Notes: generated by a model not told the origin, from the letters alone. Shown: positions 45,383 through 57,270, counted from the stretch's first letter. The stretch: DNA of 64,000 nucleotides from Ovis canadensis (GCF_042477335.2 NC_091260.1:46581001-46645000), one strand, 5' to 3'. Translations and numbers: made by a program.

Positions 45383-48300
45383 TATTTTTTTAATTTTAAA
45401 ATCTTTAATTCTTACATGCGTTCCCAAACATGAACCCCCCTCCCACCTCCCTCCCCACAACATCTCTCTGGGTCATCCCCATGCACCAGCCCCGAGCATG
45501 CTGCACCCTACGTCAGACATGGACTGGCGATTCAATTCTTACATGATAGTATACATGTTAGAATTCCCATTCTCCCAAATCATCCCACCCTCTCCCTCTC
45601 CCTCTGAGTCCAAAAGTCCGTTATACACATCTGTGTCTTTTTTCCTGTCTTGCATACAGGGTCGTCATTGCCATCTTCCTAAATTCCATATATATGTGTT
45701 AGTATACTGTATTGGTGTTTTTCTTTCTGGCTTACTTCACTCTGTATAATTGGCTCCAGTTTCATCCATCTCATCAGAACTGATTCAAATGAATTCTTTT
45801 TAATGGCTGAGTAATACTCCATTGTGTATATGTACCACAGCTTTCTTATCCATTCATCTGCTGATGGACATCTAGGTTGTTTTCATGTCCTGGCTATTAT
45901 AAACAGTGCTGCGATGAACATTGGGGTACATGTGTCTCTTTCAATTCTGGTTTCCTCGGTGTGTATGCCCAGCAGTGGGATTGCTGGGTCATAAGGTAGT
46001 TCTATTTGCAATTTTTTAAGGAATCTCCACACTGTTCTCCATAGTGGCTGTACTAGTTTGCATTCCCACCAACAGTGTAGGAGGGTTCCCTTTTCTCCAC
46101 ACCCTCTCCAGCATTTATTGCTTGCAGATTTTTGGATCGCAGCCATTCTGACTGGTGTGAAGTGGTACCTCATTGTGGTTTCGATTTGCATTTCTCCAAT
46201 AATAAGTGATGTTGAGCATCTTCTCGTGTGTTTGTTAGCCATCCGTATGTCTTCTTTGGAGAAATGTCTATTTAGTTCTTTGGCCCATTTTTTGATTGGG
46301 TCGTTTATTTTTCTGGAGTTGAGCTGCATAAGTTGCTTGTATATTTTTGAGATTAGTTGTTTGTCAGTTGCCTCATTTGCTATTATTTTCTCCCATTCAG
46401 AAGGCTGTCTTTTCACCTTGCTTATAGTTTCCTTTGTTGTGCAGAAGCTTTTAATTTTAATTAGATCCCATTTGTTTATTTTTGCTTTTATTTCCAGAAT
46501 TCTGGGAGGTGGATCATAGAGGATCCTGCTGTGATTTATTTCTGAGAGTGTATTGCCTATATTCTCCTCTAGGAGTTTTATAGTTTCTGATCTTACATTT
46601 AGATCTTTAATCCATTTGAGTTTATTTTTGTGTACGGTGTTAGAAAGTGATCTAGTTTCATTCTTTTACAAGTGGTTGACCAGTTTTCCCAGCACCACTT
46701 GTTAAAGAGATTGTCTTTACTCCATGGTATATTCTTGCCTCCTTTGTCAAAGATAAGGTGTCCATATGTGTGTGGATTTATTTCTGGGCTTTCTATTTTG
46801 TTCCATTGATCTATATGTCTGTCTTTGTGCCAGTACCATACTGTCTTGATGACTGTGGCTTTGTAGTAGAGCCTGAAGTCAGGCAAGTTGATTCCTCCCG
46901 TTCCATTCTTCTTTCTCAAGATTGCTTTGGCTATTCGAGGTTTTTTGAATTTCCATACAAATCTTGAAATTATTTGTTCTAGTTCTGTGAAAAATGTGGC
47001 TGGTAGCTTGACAGGGATTGCATTGAATTTGTAAATTGCTTTGGGTAGTATACTCATTTTCACTATATTGATTCTTCCGATCCATGAACATGGTATATTT
47101 CTCCATCTATTAGTGTCCTCTTTGATTTCTTTCATCAGTGTTTTATAGTTTTCTATATATAGGTCTTTAGTTTCTTTAGGTAGATATATTCCTAAATATT
47201 TTATTCTTTTTGTTGCAATGGTAAATGGAATTGTTTCCTTAATTTCTTTTTCTACTTTCTCATTATTCGTGTATAGGAATGCAAGGGATTTCTGTGTGTT
47301 GATTTTATATCCTGCAACTTTACTATATTCATTGATGATCTCTAGTAATTTTCTGGTGGAGTCTTTAGGGTTTTCCATGTAGAGGATCATGTCATCTGCA
47401 AACAGTGAGAGTTTTACTTCTTCTTTTCCAATTTGGATTCCTTTTATTTCTTTTTCTGCTCTGATTGCTGTGGCCAAAACTTCCAGAACTATGTTGAATA
47501 GTAGCTGTGAAAGTGGGCACCCTTGTCTTCTTCCTGACTTTAGGGGAAATGCTTTCAATTTTTCACCATTGAGGATAATGTTTGCTGTGGGTTTGTCATA
47601 GATAGCTTTTATTATGTTGAGGTATGTTCCTTCTATTCCTGCTTTCTGGAGAGTTTTTATCATAAATGGATGTTGAATTTTGTCAAAGGCCTTCTCTGCA
47701 TCTATTGAGATAATTATATGGTTTTTATTTTTCAATTTGTTAATGTGGTGAATTACATTGATTGATTTGCGGATATTGAAGAATCCTTGCATCCCTGGGA
47801 TAAAGCCCACTTGGTCATGGTGTATGATCTTTTTAATGTGTTGTTGGATTCTGATTGCTAGAATTTTGTTGAGGATTTTTGTATCTATGTTCATCAGTGA
47901 TATTGGCCTGTAGTTTTCTTTTTTTGTGACATCTTTGTCAGGTTTTGGTATTAGGGTGATGGTGGCCTCACAGGATGAGTTTGGAAGTTTACCTTCCTCT
48001 GCAATTTTCTGGAAGAGTTTGAGGAGGATAGGTGTTAGCTCTTCTCGAAATTTTTGGTAGAATTCAGCTGTGAAGCCGTCTGGACCTGGGCTTTTGTTTG
48101 CTGGAAGATTTCTGATTACCGTTTCAATTTCCGTGCTTGTGATGGGTCTGTTAAGATTTTCTATTTCTTCCTGGTTCAGTTTTGGAAAATTGTACTTTTC
48201 TAAGAATTTGTCCATTTCTTCCACGTTGTCCATTTTATTGGCATACAACTGCTGATAGTAGTCTCTTATGATCCTTTGTATTTCTGTGTTGTCTGTTGTG

Positions 48301-49118
48301 ATCTCTCCATTTTCATTTCTAATTTTATTGATTTGATTTTTCTCTCTTTGCTTCTTGATGAGTCTGGCTAATGGTTTGTCAATTTTATTTATCCTTTCAA
48401 AGAACCAGCTTTTGGCTTTGTTGATTTTTGCTATGGTCTCTTTTGTTTCTTTTGCATTTATTTCTGCCCTAATTTTTAAGATTTCTTTCCTTCTACTCAC
48501 TCTGGGGTTCTCCAACTCTTCCTTTTCTAGTTGTAGAGTTAGGTTGTTTATTTGACTTTTTTCTTGTTTCTTGAGGTATGCCTGTATTGCTATGAACTTT
48601 CCTCTTAGCACTGCTTTTATAGTGTCCCACAGGTTTTGGGTTGTTGTGTTTTCATTTTCATTAGTTTCTATGCATATTTTGATTTCTTTTTTGATTTCTT
48701 CTATGATTTGTTGGTTATTCAGAAGTGTGTTGTTCAACCTCCATATGTTGGAATTTTTAATAGTTTTTCTCCTGTAATTGAGATCTAATCTTAATGCATT
48801 ATGGTCAGAAAAGATGCTTGGAATGATTTCGATTTTTTTGAATTTATCAAGTTTAGATTTATGGCCCAGGATGTGATCTATCCTGGAGAAGGTTCCATGA
48901 GCACTTGAAAAAAAGGTGAAATTCGTTGTTTTGGGGTGAAATGTCCTGTAGATATCAACTAGATCTAACTGATCTAATGTATCGTTTAAAGTTTGCGTTT
49001 CTTTGTTAATTTTCTGTTTAGTTGATCTGTCCATAGGTGTGAGTGGGGTATTAAAGTCTCCCACTATTATTGTGTTATTGTTGATTTCCCCTTTCATACT
49101 TGTTAGCATTTGTCTTAC
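45352..49118 (-). mobile_element. 5'-truncated L1-BT in a C6 intron, antisense, 3.8 kb
   Basis: TATTT-rich left end (reversed A tail), reversed 3' UTR with C-rich tract 45435-45456, then ORF2 up to the endonuclease. TAAAGCATTTTTA flanks at 45339-45351 and 49119-49131. Read on the minus strand, the insertion site is TTTT/AAAAATG, the expected L1 endonuclease cut. It is closely alike to the copy at 581. Confidence 0.96.
45679..49118 (-). pseudogene. L1 ORF2, nearly intact over the reverse transcriptase
   Basis: The open frame covers about 840 codons from the truncation to a stop at 46599. It starts inside the endonuclease ([24 protein letters not shown]), then the linker and complete RT with [12 protein letters not shown] (FADD at about 47390-47401). 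The frame is lost at an A-run near 46613, where three A replace four. It resumes for the C-terminus ([10 protein letters not shown], Cys-rich box) until a TGA replaces Trp at about 45883. The stop of the family frame is at 45679. The RT core itself has no break, but the protein lacks the endonuclease start. Confidence 0.92.
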
Positions 49119-49131
49119 TAAAGCATTTTTA

Positions 49132-49944
49132 AAAGCCAGGTAAGGGAAGGGAGTCACAGGATATGTGATCAGCTCATGCACAGTTCTCTAACTGGCTGGT
49201 GATGAGGTAACAGGGGTGTGTCACTATCAGTCCTTAGGCTCCAGGAGGCCTGGGGCTTTGTGTTCATCGTCATCAAGAGGTTAACATCTTCCATTTGGTG
49301 GGGGATGCTCACACCTGTGAAACAACTCAGGACATGTGCTTCAAAAGTATACACACACACACACACATATATATATTCAGTAGGTACTTCAGAGAGGAGC
49401 TAAAGCAGGGGATATGAGAGAACGCTAGCTGGAAAAGCCCCACAGGGTCCTGCTCCATTACAGAAGTATCAAATGAATAGACTTTCTTACATATCTGGTA
49501 CCCTGATCATAAACCTAGGTTAATGAGAATTGTACCTTACAAGTGTATCTCTACCTCCATCTGATAAAATGGGAGTTTTAGTGTAAAATATAAAAAATCA
49601 GCTCTTTTTCAAATTTGTGAGTACTATGTTCAAAACTTTTAAAAACTGTAAGATATGTCTTTTTTTTCTCCTTTAGGTAAAGCATCTCTATTTCAAACTA
49701 AATTAACCATTCTGCATTGCCCTAAGAAAAGCAAACAAGAAAAACCAGAGATGTGTTATTTTAAAAAATAGGGTATCTTTCAGGTTATATCTTAGGATTG
49801 ACAGGAATTTAATTCCCTCTATATTTTCAGTCTTGTGTGATTATGATGCTCGTACCTATAATAAATGTCTTGATATAAAATTTTGAATAATCAAAGGATG
49901 ATTTAATTACTTGCATTACATTCCACCTTTCTTACTGATGATTC
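49132..49944. other. unique sequence right of the L1, with an AC/AT microsatellite
   Basis: An ACACAC...ATATAT run lies at about 49349-49376. Nothing else recognised. Confidence 0.5.
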
Positions 49945-51062
49945 TTCAGCTCAGCTCAGTTGCTCAGTCGTGTCCGACTCTTTGTGACCCCCGTGGATTG
50001 CAGCATGCCAGGCTTCCCTGTCCATCACCAACTCCCAGAGCTTGCTCAAACTCATGTCCTGAGTCAGTGATGCCATCTAACCATCTCATCCTCTGTCGTC
50101 TCCTTCTCCTTCCACCTTCAATCTTTCCCAGCATCAGGGTCTTTTCCAATGCGCCAATTCTCATCAGGTGGCCAAAGTATTGGAGATTCAGCTTCAGCAT
50201 CAGTCCTTCCAATGAATATTCAGGGCTGATTTTCTTTAGGATGGATCGGTTTGATCTCCTTGCAGTCCAAGGGATTCCCAAGTCTTCTCCAACACCACAG
50301 TTCAACAGCATCAATTCTCTGGTCCTCAGCTTTCTTTATAGTCCAACTCTCACATCCATATATCACTACTGGAAAAACCATAGGTTTGACTAGATGGGCC
50401 TTTGTTGGCAAAGTAATGTCTCTGCTTTTGAATATGCTGTCTAGGTTGGTCATAGCTTTTCTTCCAAGGAGCAAATGTCTTTTAATTTCATGGCTGCAGT
50501 CACCATCTGCAGTGATTTTGGAGTCCAAGAAAATAAAGTCTGTCACTCTTTCCATTGTTTCCCCAACTATTTGCCATGAAGTGATGGGACTGGATGCCAT
50601 GATCTTAGTTTTTTGAATGTTGAGTTTTAAGCCAGCTTTTTCACTCTTCTCTTTCACTTTCATCAACAGGCTCTTTAGTACCTCTCACTTTCTGTCATAA
50701 GGGTGGTATCATCTGCATATCTGAGGTTATGGTTGTTTCTCCTGGAAATCTTTATCCCAGCTTGTGCTTCATCCAGTCCGGCATTGTGCATGATGTACTC
50801 TGCATATAAGTTAAATAAGCAGGGTGACAATATACAGCCTGGATGTACTCCTTTCCCTATTTGGAACCAGTCTGTTGTTTCATGTCCAGTTCTAACTGTT
50901 GCTTCTTGACCTGCATACAGATTTCTCAGGAGGCAGGTAAGGTGGTCTGGTATTCTCATCTCTTGAAGAATTTTCCAGTTTGTTGTGATCTACACAGTCA
51001 CAGGCTTTGGCCTAATCAATAAAGCAGAAGTAGATTTTTTTTCTGGAATTCTCTTGCTTTTT
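49945..51062 (-). mobile_element. BovB LINE, 5'-truncated, antisense, 1.1 kb
   Basis: Starts with CAGCTCAGCTCAGTTGCTCAG. RT remnants are in three frames: GIPDHLTCLL-like (RIPDHLTCLLRNLYAG), [13 protein letters not shown] at about 50690-50730, and [19 protein letters not shown] shift lies in the stretch around 50670-50690. Confidence 0.9.
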
Positions 51063-51262
51063 CTATCATCCATTAAGATTATTAACCCCCCAAAAGTTGA
51101 AACTAAGTGCTTTCTGGGGAACTCTTTATTAGTTAAAAAAATCAATTCAACAAAATATCTAATTTCCTCAAGCATTTCAGTTGATCAAAATAGTCACTCA
51201 TAGCTGTATTGAAATGTTGACCACAATTTAAGATAGATAATGAGATGTGTGTGTGTGTGCAT

Positions 51263-51354
51263 GAAGGTGCTCAGTCGCTCAGTCATGTCTGACTCATTGC
51301 AACCCCATGGACTGTATAGCCCACCAGGCTCCTCTATCCATGGAATTTTCCAGA
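51263..51354 (-). mobile_element. truncated Bov-tA SINE, antisense
   Basis: GGTGCTCAGTCGCTCAGTCA to CATGGAATTTTCCAG, with a TG run before it as reversed tail. TAAGATAG at 51229-51236 and 51355-51362 may be the target-site duplication. Confidence 0.85.
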
Positions 51355-51589
51355 TAAGATAGTCCTGAGTAAAACATTCAATCACTGTTGATGAGACTTG
51401 TACATAATGGTACAGATGCCAGCATTCCTGATTATACGCAAGAGACTGAGGAGCAGGAGACGGGCTATCTGTCATTGTAGAAAGAGTGTTTCAATTTCAG
51501 TAATATACAGGCACACACTGTTTCCTAGGATCATAATGAAATTCAGCAAGTTTTAAAAGAAAGAATTATCTGAGTTGGTACTGTTTTCT

Positions 51590-51692
51590 TTTTTTTTAAT
51601 TTTTTTTATTTTTTTAATTTTAAAATCTTTAATTCTTACATGCGTTCCCAAACATGACCCCCCCTCCCACCTCCCTCCCCACAACATCTCTC
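51590..51692 (-). mobile_element. very short L1-BT 3' end, antisense
   Basis: About 100 bp: T-rich run, TCTTTAATTCTTACATGCG, and the C-rich tract 51658-51680. It stops at CATCTCTCT, where the longer copies go on with GGGTCATCC. Confidence 0.88.
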
Positions 51693-51848
51693 TTGCTATC
51701 TAACACTGTGGTATCCAGGCATTTAATGTGTCCAAAAAATAGATATAGTAAATTGTATGTAGTGAAACTCTTATTAATGGTAATTATAACAGTAATCATA
51801 TATAGTGAATATCTACAATAAAATATTTAATAATGTATAGTAAAGTGG

Positions 51849-52066
51849 GGGCTTCCCTGGTGACTCAGACAGTAAAGAATCTGCGTGCATTGCAGGAGAC
51901 ACAGGTTCTACCCCTGGGTCAGGAATAACCACTGGAGAAATGAATGGTAACCTGCTCCAGTATTCTTACCTAGAAAACTCCAGAGGAGCCTAGAGGGCTA
52001 CAGTCCATGGAGTTGCAGAGTCAGATACAACTTAGTGACTTACACTTTCACTTTTTTTTTCACTTT
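51849..52066 (+). mobile_element. Bov-tA SINE, sense
   Basis: Head GGGGCTTCCCTGGTGACTCA, body, pyrimidine-rich tail CACTTTCACTTTTTTTTTC. Confidence 0.9.
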
Positions 52067-52723
52067 TCAAAATAATTATATATAGTAAAATATACTGATA
52101 GTAAGTGTGCAATTTGATTTTGACAAATATATACACCCACGTAAATGACCCCCAATCAAGGTACAGAAAATCTCCATAAACCCCAAAAGTTCCCTGTTTC
52201 CTGTTTCTAGTTAATCCTTCTTATTCTTGAACATGAGATAAAAGACTCAGATGGCATGCCTCGTCTGTGTCCAGCTTCTTTCTCTCAATATAAAATTTTA
52301 GACATTAAGTCACATTGTTATGTGTACCAGTAGACATGTGTGTGTGAAATTATAGTTTTTTAAAAATAAAAGCAGTGACCTTGAGTCTATTATCCTGAAT
52401 TAAAACAAAATTCTGAGCTTATTGTTAATTTTCTCCTACAGAACATGATTTCTGCAGCAAGCTCACTGTAGTGGGAATGGGATTCTAGAGTTGTTTCTTT
52501 GATTTAAGACAATCAGCTCAGGAGTGACTAATTCTATCCAGACTCTTGCAATCCTAAACAAGAAGAGAAAATATCAGTTTGTTATTCCATTTCCTTATTT
52601 CCCATCAAAAATAATGAAAACTGGCCCTCTACCTTCCCTTGAAATTTAAAGTAAACATGTTTCAAATCAATAAATACTCTGTTAAGTGACCATTTGTTGT
52701 CCATATTACTATTTCTTGACCAG

Positions 52724-52865
52724 GTCGCTGCATTGCCAGCAAGTTGGAATGCAATGGAGAAAATGATTGTGGAGACAATTCAGATGAAAGGAATTGTGGG
52801 AGAAAAAAACCAGTATGTTCACGGAGCTATAAACCCATCCCTAGTGTACAGCTGATGGGCATGGG
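52724..52865 (+). CDS. C6: C6 coding exon 4: calcium-binding half of the LDLR class A module, entry to MACPF
   Basis: It begins after TTGACCAG and ends GG|GTATGT, encoding residues 149-195 and two bases of Gly196. The motif ECNGENDCGDNSDE is the classic LDLRA calcium-binding loop; Asp169 and Glu170 are the conserved acidic pair. Cys151, 158, 164 and 173 complete the disulphides. The segment after Cys173 begins the MACPF region. Reading through the donor gives a short extension ending at 52941, which I regard as intronic. Confidence 0.95.
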
Positions 52866-53737
52866 GTATGTAACATCTTTTTATCATTTGGGAAGTAAAA
52901 CCATTTCAAAACCAGAGCTGGAAGCAGCAATGAAGCAGTGAGACCCACCCCTGTTCACATTCCTCATTAACCTCTTACTCCTCCCACTAGTCCTATCTGC
53001 CCCTGATACTTGGCTGCCAGGCTTAATGATAAAAATAATTACTTTTAATTTTTAGCTATTTAATAAAGTAAAATGATAATTTAAATTTAGCATTTTCACA
53101 TTCAGTGCGTAGTAGACAATGCTATGAGTACTTCATAAACATAGCTTGTTTAAAGTCTTATGGCAGGTATTCTTTCCTTCCTGAGTTCCCTCAGGGCTCA
53201 CCAGTTCACCATTGGTGGTAGCTGCAATTGCTAACATCCTTTGTTTACTGATATGGCAGGAAATATTCCACTTCTCAAATGGTGTTTAAGCATCATTCAG
53301 TGACTGGTATTTTAAAAATCACCATTGAGCGTTGATCTTCTAAAACTTATTCACAATATTTCCCTATTACAATCCTATTTAAAAAAAAAAAAAAGCAGAA
53401 AAAGAAAAGAAAACAAGAGCTAAGCCTTAGTTGAAAGCATAAGAAAAACCAGTAAAGGTAATTTCTTGTACTCTCCTGTTCTCATGATAAATAATTCTCC
53501 CTTCAGTTTTTGGCCAGAAAGCAAATAGTATTATACGGGCTTTTATTGCTTTGTAGTGAGATTTTTAAAGTCTTTACTTGTACTGCCCGACTTGCATAAA
53601 AAGAAACCTTGAGGCTCTAAAGACAAACAGCAACAGTTGCAAATACAACCTCATTTGATTAGAATGAAAACTAGCAGCTGTAGAACCAAACTCAAGTACA
53701 GCAATAAAGTGCAACAGCCATTAATCTGGAAGTGAGA

Positions 53738-53880
53738 GGAGGCTCCTCCATCCATGGGATTCTCCAGGCAAGAATACTGGAGTGGGTAGCCATTCCCTTC
53801 TCCAGGGGATCTTCCTGACCCAGGGATCGAATCCAGGCCTCCCGGATCGAAAGCAGATTCTTTACCGTCTGAGCCACCAC
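53738..53880 (-). mobile_element. Bov-tA SINE fragment, antisense
   Basis: AGGCTCCTCCATCCATGGGA through the head TCTGAGCCACCACC. Confidence 0.88.
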
Positions 53881-53984
53881 CTACTTCTGCATTAATTCAC
53901 AATATCATGACCAAGTAAGTGAACATCTCTCAGCTGTAATTTCCCCAGCTCTAAGTTGGATGGCTACAAACTGATTTGAGGTTG

Positions 53985-54066
53985 TGTTGCGCTTCATGGG
54001 GTCGCAAAGAGTCAGACACGACTGAGCGACTGAACTGAACTGAGCGACTGAACTGAACTGAACTGA
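53985..54066 (+). mobile_element. BovB 3' tail, sense
   Basis: CTTCATGGGGTCGCAAAGAG and a duplicated tail containing GAGCGACTGAACTGAACT twice. Confidence 0.88.
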
Positions 54067-54696
54067 GAACTCCTAATTAAGAGTTATTTCAACAAGAGTG
54101 TTTCACAGCATCTTCTTGTCAAGGTACAGAAATGGTTTCCTTTTTTTCTTTTCTTTGGAAGAAAAACTCAGCCAAAACCTCCCACTGATAATCCCATTTT
54201 CCAATGTTCTGATTGATTCTGGGTAACATTACAAACTCACCTCTTGTTCAGTTGATCCAGACTCTCGAGTTACAGATGGGAAAGACCACATGCTGTGTGT
54301 ACTTTGGCAGAAGGACCATGTGGGACTCTGCCAGCCAGAGCTGCTGTCCCAAGGATTCTCAGAAATGAGCAAAACCCGCTGGCTCAGGGACAGCCAGTCC
54401 TCTCCTCGCCTCCCCAGGGATTGAGAGTTCTGAGAGCTGCTTACTGGAATCTCTAATTTTCTGGCCTTAAAATCGCTGCTTCTCTCCAACACATTTCTAC
54501 CCAAAAAAAGAAGCTTCCTGAGTGACTGTCCTTCACTTTTAAATGGCATCTTTCCAATAAAGAATTTAATAAGACATTCCAACATTGTTACTTTGTCAAC
54601 ATCAGTCACCAGGTCTGAAATCTGAAGCAAGAACCAGGCAATAATAGTGTGCTGCTTATGTTCTCTCAGGCTCAGACAAGGTAAAAATGCATCCAC

Positions 54697-54717
54697 ACAG
54701 ACACACACACACACACG
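54697..54717. repeat. CA microsatellite
   Basis: CACACACACACACACAC inside the antisense open frame at 54229-54777, where it reads as a VC repeat. Confidence 0.9.
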
Positions 54718-55399
54718 TAGAAATAAATACACAAACACCCATGCATATTTATATACAGAAATTCTAATGAAATTCAAAAAGTTATAAAATATAACATTAA
54801 AGTCATATTAGATAAAACACTTTAGAAACCTAACATAATAAAAGCCACAATGTGTTTGAGACACCAAAATATTTAAAATTAACTTAAATACCACAGAGGT
54901 GAGTAGAGAAAATAGTGCTAAAAACTGCTACATAGCTGACTTCACTTCTAAAAGTCTCCTTGGGGTGCCCTAAGAGGGCCACCTCCACAAAAGTCCTATC
55001 TTCAGCCTCTGCCAGCAGTGACTACCATCAGAGATTCCTCATGACCTGCGAGCCATTTTCCTCAAGCCCTTTCTTGCTAGTGATGAACTTATAAGTAGAC
55101 TGGATAAGGGCAGTATAAGATCATCAGTTTTTTTTTTCCTCATTGACCCCTCTTAACTCAGAAAATGAGTCCTAAACACCTGTGTTAGTCATGTTAACTT
55201 AAGTACTTTGGAAAGTTTTTCCCAGACCAGCTCCTCTTACTTCCTCCCTCAAATGCCCACTTATACAAACTCAAATATGGATGAGAATTTGACTATGAGA
55301 TATATCTTACAGGAAAGGTAAGAATCATTCTTTTTTATCAGTTTTACTGAGATTTGATTGACATGTGGGTTTTCCTGTTATGTACATCTTTTATTCTCA

Positions 55400-56265
55400 C
55401 ACCACTGCCACACCTCAACACTTTTGATGCCAGACATAGGCAGGGGGTTTCCCCCACCAAGTCATTGTCTGTGACCCCAGCTGACTGCCCCACAATTTAA
55501 TTGAATTTTGACCTCAGCTACCTGAAGACAGTATTAGATCCCCTCGGTTCAGGGCTCAGTCCTGCAAGACTGCCGCCGCTCCCCCCAGAATGTCAGACAC
55601 CGATTGCAAGTTCAGGTTCGCATATGTGCTCCTGTCACACTGAAGATTCCCATAAACTCCTCCTTGGGTTTGATTAATTTGCAAGAGCTACTCATAGAAG
55701 CCAGTAAAACAATTTACTTAAATTCACCAGTTTGCTATGAAAGAATATGATAAAGGATACAGATGACCACCCTGTTGGGAGAGATAGGTACAGCAAGGAT
55801 GCGGAAGAGGCATGAGCTTCCATGCCTTGCTTAAGTACCACTCACCTGCACCTCCGTATGCTCACTGACCTGGAAGCTCTCTGAACCCCATACTTTTGGG
55901 ATGCTTATGGAGTCTTCATTACATAGGCGTAATCAGTCATTACCCCTGTTTTCAGCCCCTTTCCCCTCTCTGGACAATGGAAGGTAGGGCTAAAAATTCT
56001 AAGCTTTGAATCATGGCAGGATCTGTGTTGTGACCAGCACCCATCTGGGAGCCCACAAAGAATCACCTCATTGGAACAAAAGGCACTTTTGTCACTCAAG
56101 AAATTCCAAGGTGTTAGAAGCCTTGTGTCAAAAACTGAGGTCAAAGACTAAATATTAGGAAAAAAAGATGCTCTTAGTGCTCTTACTACATAAATTACAT
56201 GGGTTTTGGGAGCTCTGTGCCCAAGAAATGGGCAGCAGACACCATTATGGGTATTTTCTATGATC
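55400..56265 (+). mobile_element. ERV-L-type LTR-like repeat
   Basis: Ordered phrases of an old mammalian LTR: 'cggttcagggctcagtcctgcaagactgcc', 'agccagtaaaacaatttactta', 'gagcttccatgccttgcttaagtaccactcacc', 'cttttgggatgcttatggagtcttcattacataggc', 'caagaaattccaaggtgttagaagcc'. MER21-like from memory, not checked. The first 70 bases to its left (55328-55395) look like an old L1 end. Confidence 0.6.
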
Positions 56266-56272
56266 TCATCAT

Positions 56273-56496
56273 TGGTTTCCCTGGTGGCTCAGTGGTAAAG
56301 AATCCACCTGCAAGGCAGGGGACGCAGGAGATATGGGTTCAATCCCTGGGTTGAGAAGATCCCTTGGAGGAGGGCATGGTAACCCACTCCAGTATTCTTG
56401 CCTGGAGAATTCCATGCAAAGAGGAGCCTGGTGGGCTACAGTCTACAGAGTCACAAAGAGTCAGACATGACTGAAGCAACTAAGCGTGCACGCATT
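56273..56496 (+). mobile_element. Bov-tA SINE, sense, with 10 bp target-site duplication
   Basis: TTTCCCTGGTGGCTCAG head. ATCTCATCAT at 56263-56272 and 56497-56506. Confidence 0.93.
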
Positions 56497-56649
56497 ATCT
56501 CATCATATGTGATTCAGCAATACTAAATTTTTGACAAAAACTTTTTTTAAAGAATTAATTTAACAGATATTAATATCTATAAGAACTTGGAAAACAATCA
56601 GCATTCTGGAGTAGTTCTTATCTACCACGAAACAGTTTCTTAAATACTT

Positions 56650-56830
56650 GATTTGTATTAAGCTAATTAATCTGTCTGTGCTTCAATTTCCTCATTTGTA
56701 AAATGGGTATAATAATTGTGCCTATATCACATGGTTGTCATAAATATTAATTAAATATAATATTAATATCAAATACAGATCAAACAGTACTAGACACAGT
56801 AAACATTATGTAAGCATTTGTTAAACAGAT
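56650..56830 (-). repeat. MIR SINE relic, antisense
   Basis: 'tttcctcatttgtaaaatgggtataataattgtgcctatatcacatggttgtc' is the reversed MIR core. Confidence 0.8.
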
Positions 56831-57109
56831 TTTAAATATCATTATAGTTATTAGTATAAACAATAATAATAGATTATAATTCTATTAAAATATTGCTGTT
56901 ACTATTTCATTATTAGCTCTTTATAAGAATTCTTTTACTGTATGATAGTAAAGACAGTGGACCCAGAATGGCATAAATTATGTAGTAATTTATTTCATAA
57001 TCTGCTTCCAAAGTTTGTATTGGTTTTGTAAGTCATGAAATAATTATAAACCTAAATTTTATCTCATAGTGAAAGGTTGGAACAATTAAATAAGTGGAAT
57101 AGAGAGAAC

Positions 57110-57270
57110 CTAACAGATGAACACCCTTTTGGGAGAGATAGGTATGGCAGGGATGTGGAAAGGGCATGAGCTTCCATGCCTTGCTTAGGTACCACTCACC
57201 TGCACCTCCGTGTGCTCACCGACCTGGACGCTCTCTGACTTCCATACCTTTTTGGATACCTCTCCATAAA
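57110..57270 (+). mobile_element. partial second copy of the LTR-like repeat
   Basis: Matches 55762-55905 closely (GAGCTTCCATGCCTTGCTTA, CACCTGCACCTCCG) and stops about 140 bases before C6 coding exon 5. Confidence 0.75.

Larger units (their letters stand above)
41888..52723 (+). other. C6: C6 intron after coding exon 3, 10.8 kb, rich in insertions
   Basis: It holds a DNA-transposon relic, three L1 pieces including a 3.8 kb antisense copy, a 1.1 kb BovB and several SINEs, listed separately. Stretches 43336-44264, 49132-49944 and 52067-52723 have no recognisable feature apart from a microsatellite and a short hairpin. Confidence 0.9.

Noticed and set aside
46058-46519. 153-codon + strand frame, repeated at 17990-18451 and on the minus strand at 5935-6396
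   Set aside because: It is the antisense shadow of the L1 ORF2 C-terminus in all three L1 copies; repeated only because the L1 is repeated.
52744-52941. Reading through the C6 exon 4 donor as an alternative end of the protein
   Set aside because: The donor GTATGT is good and the next exon joins in perfect frame; the extension matches no C6 sequence.
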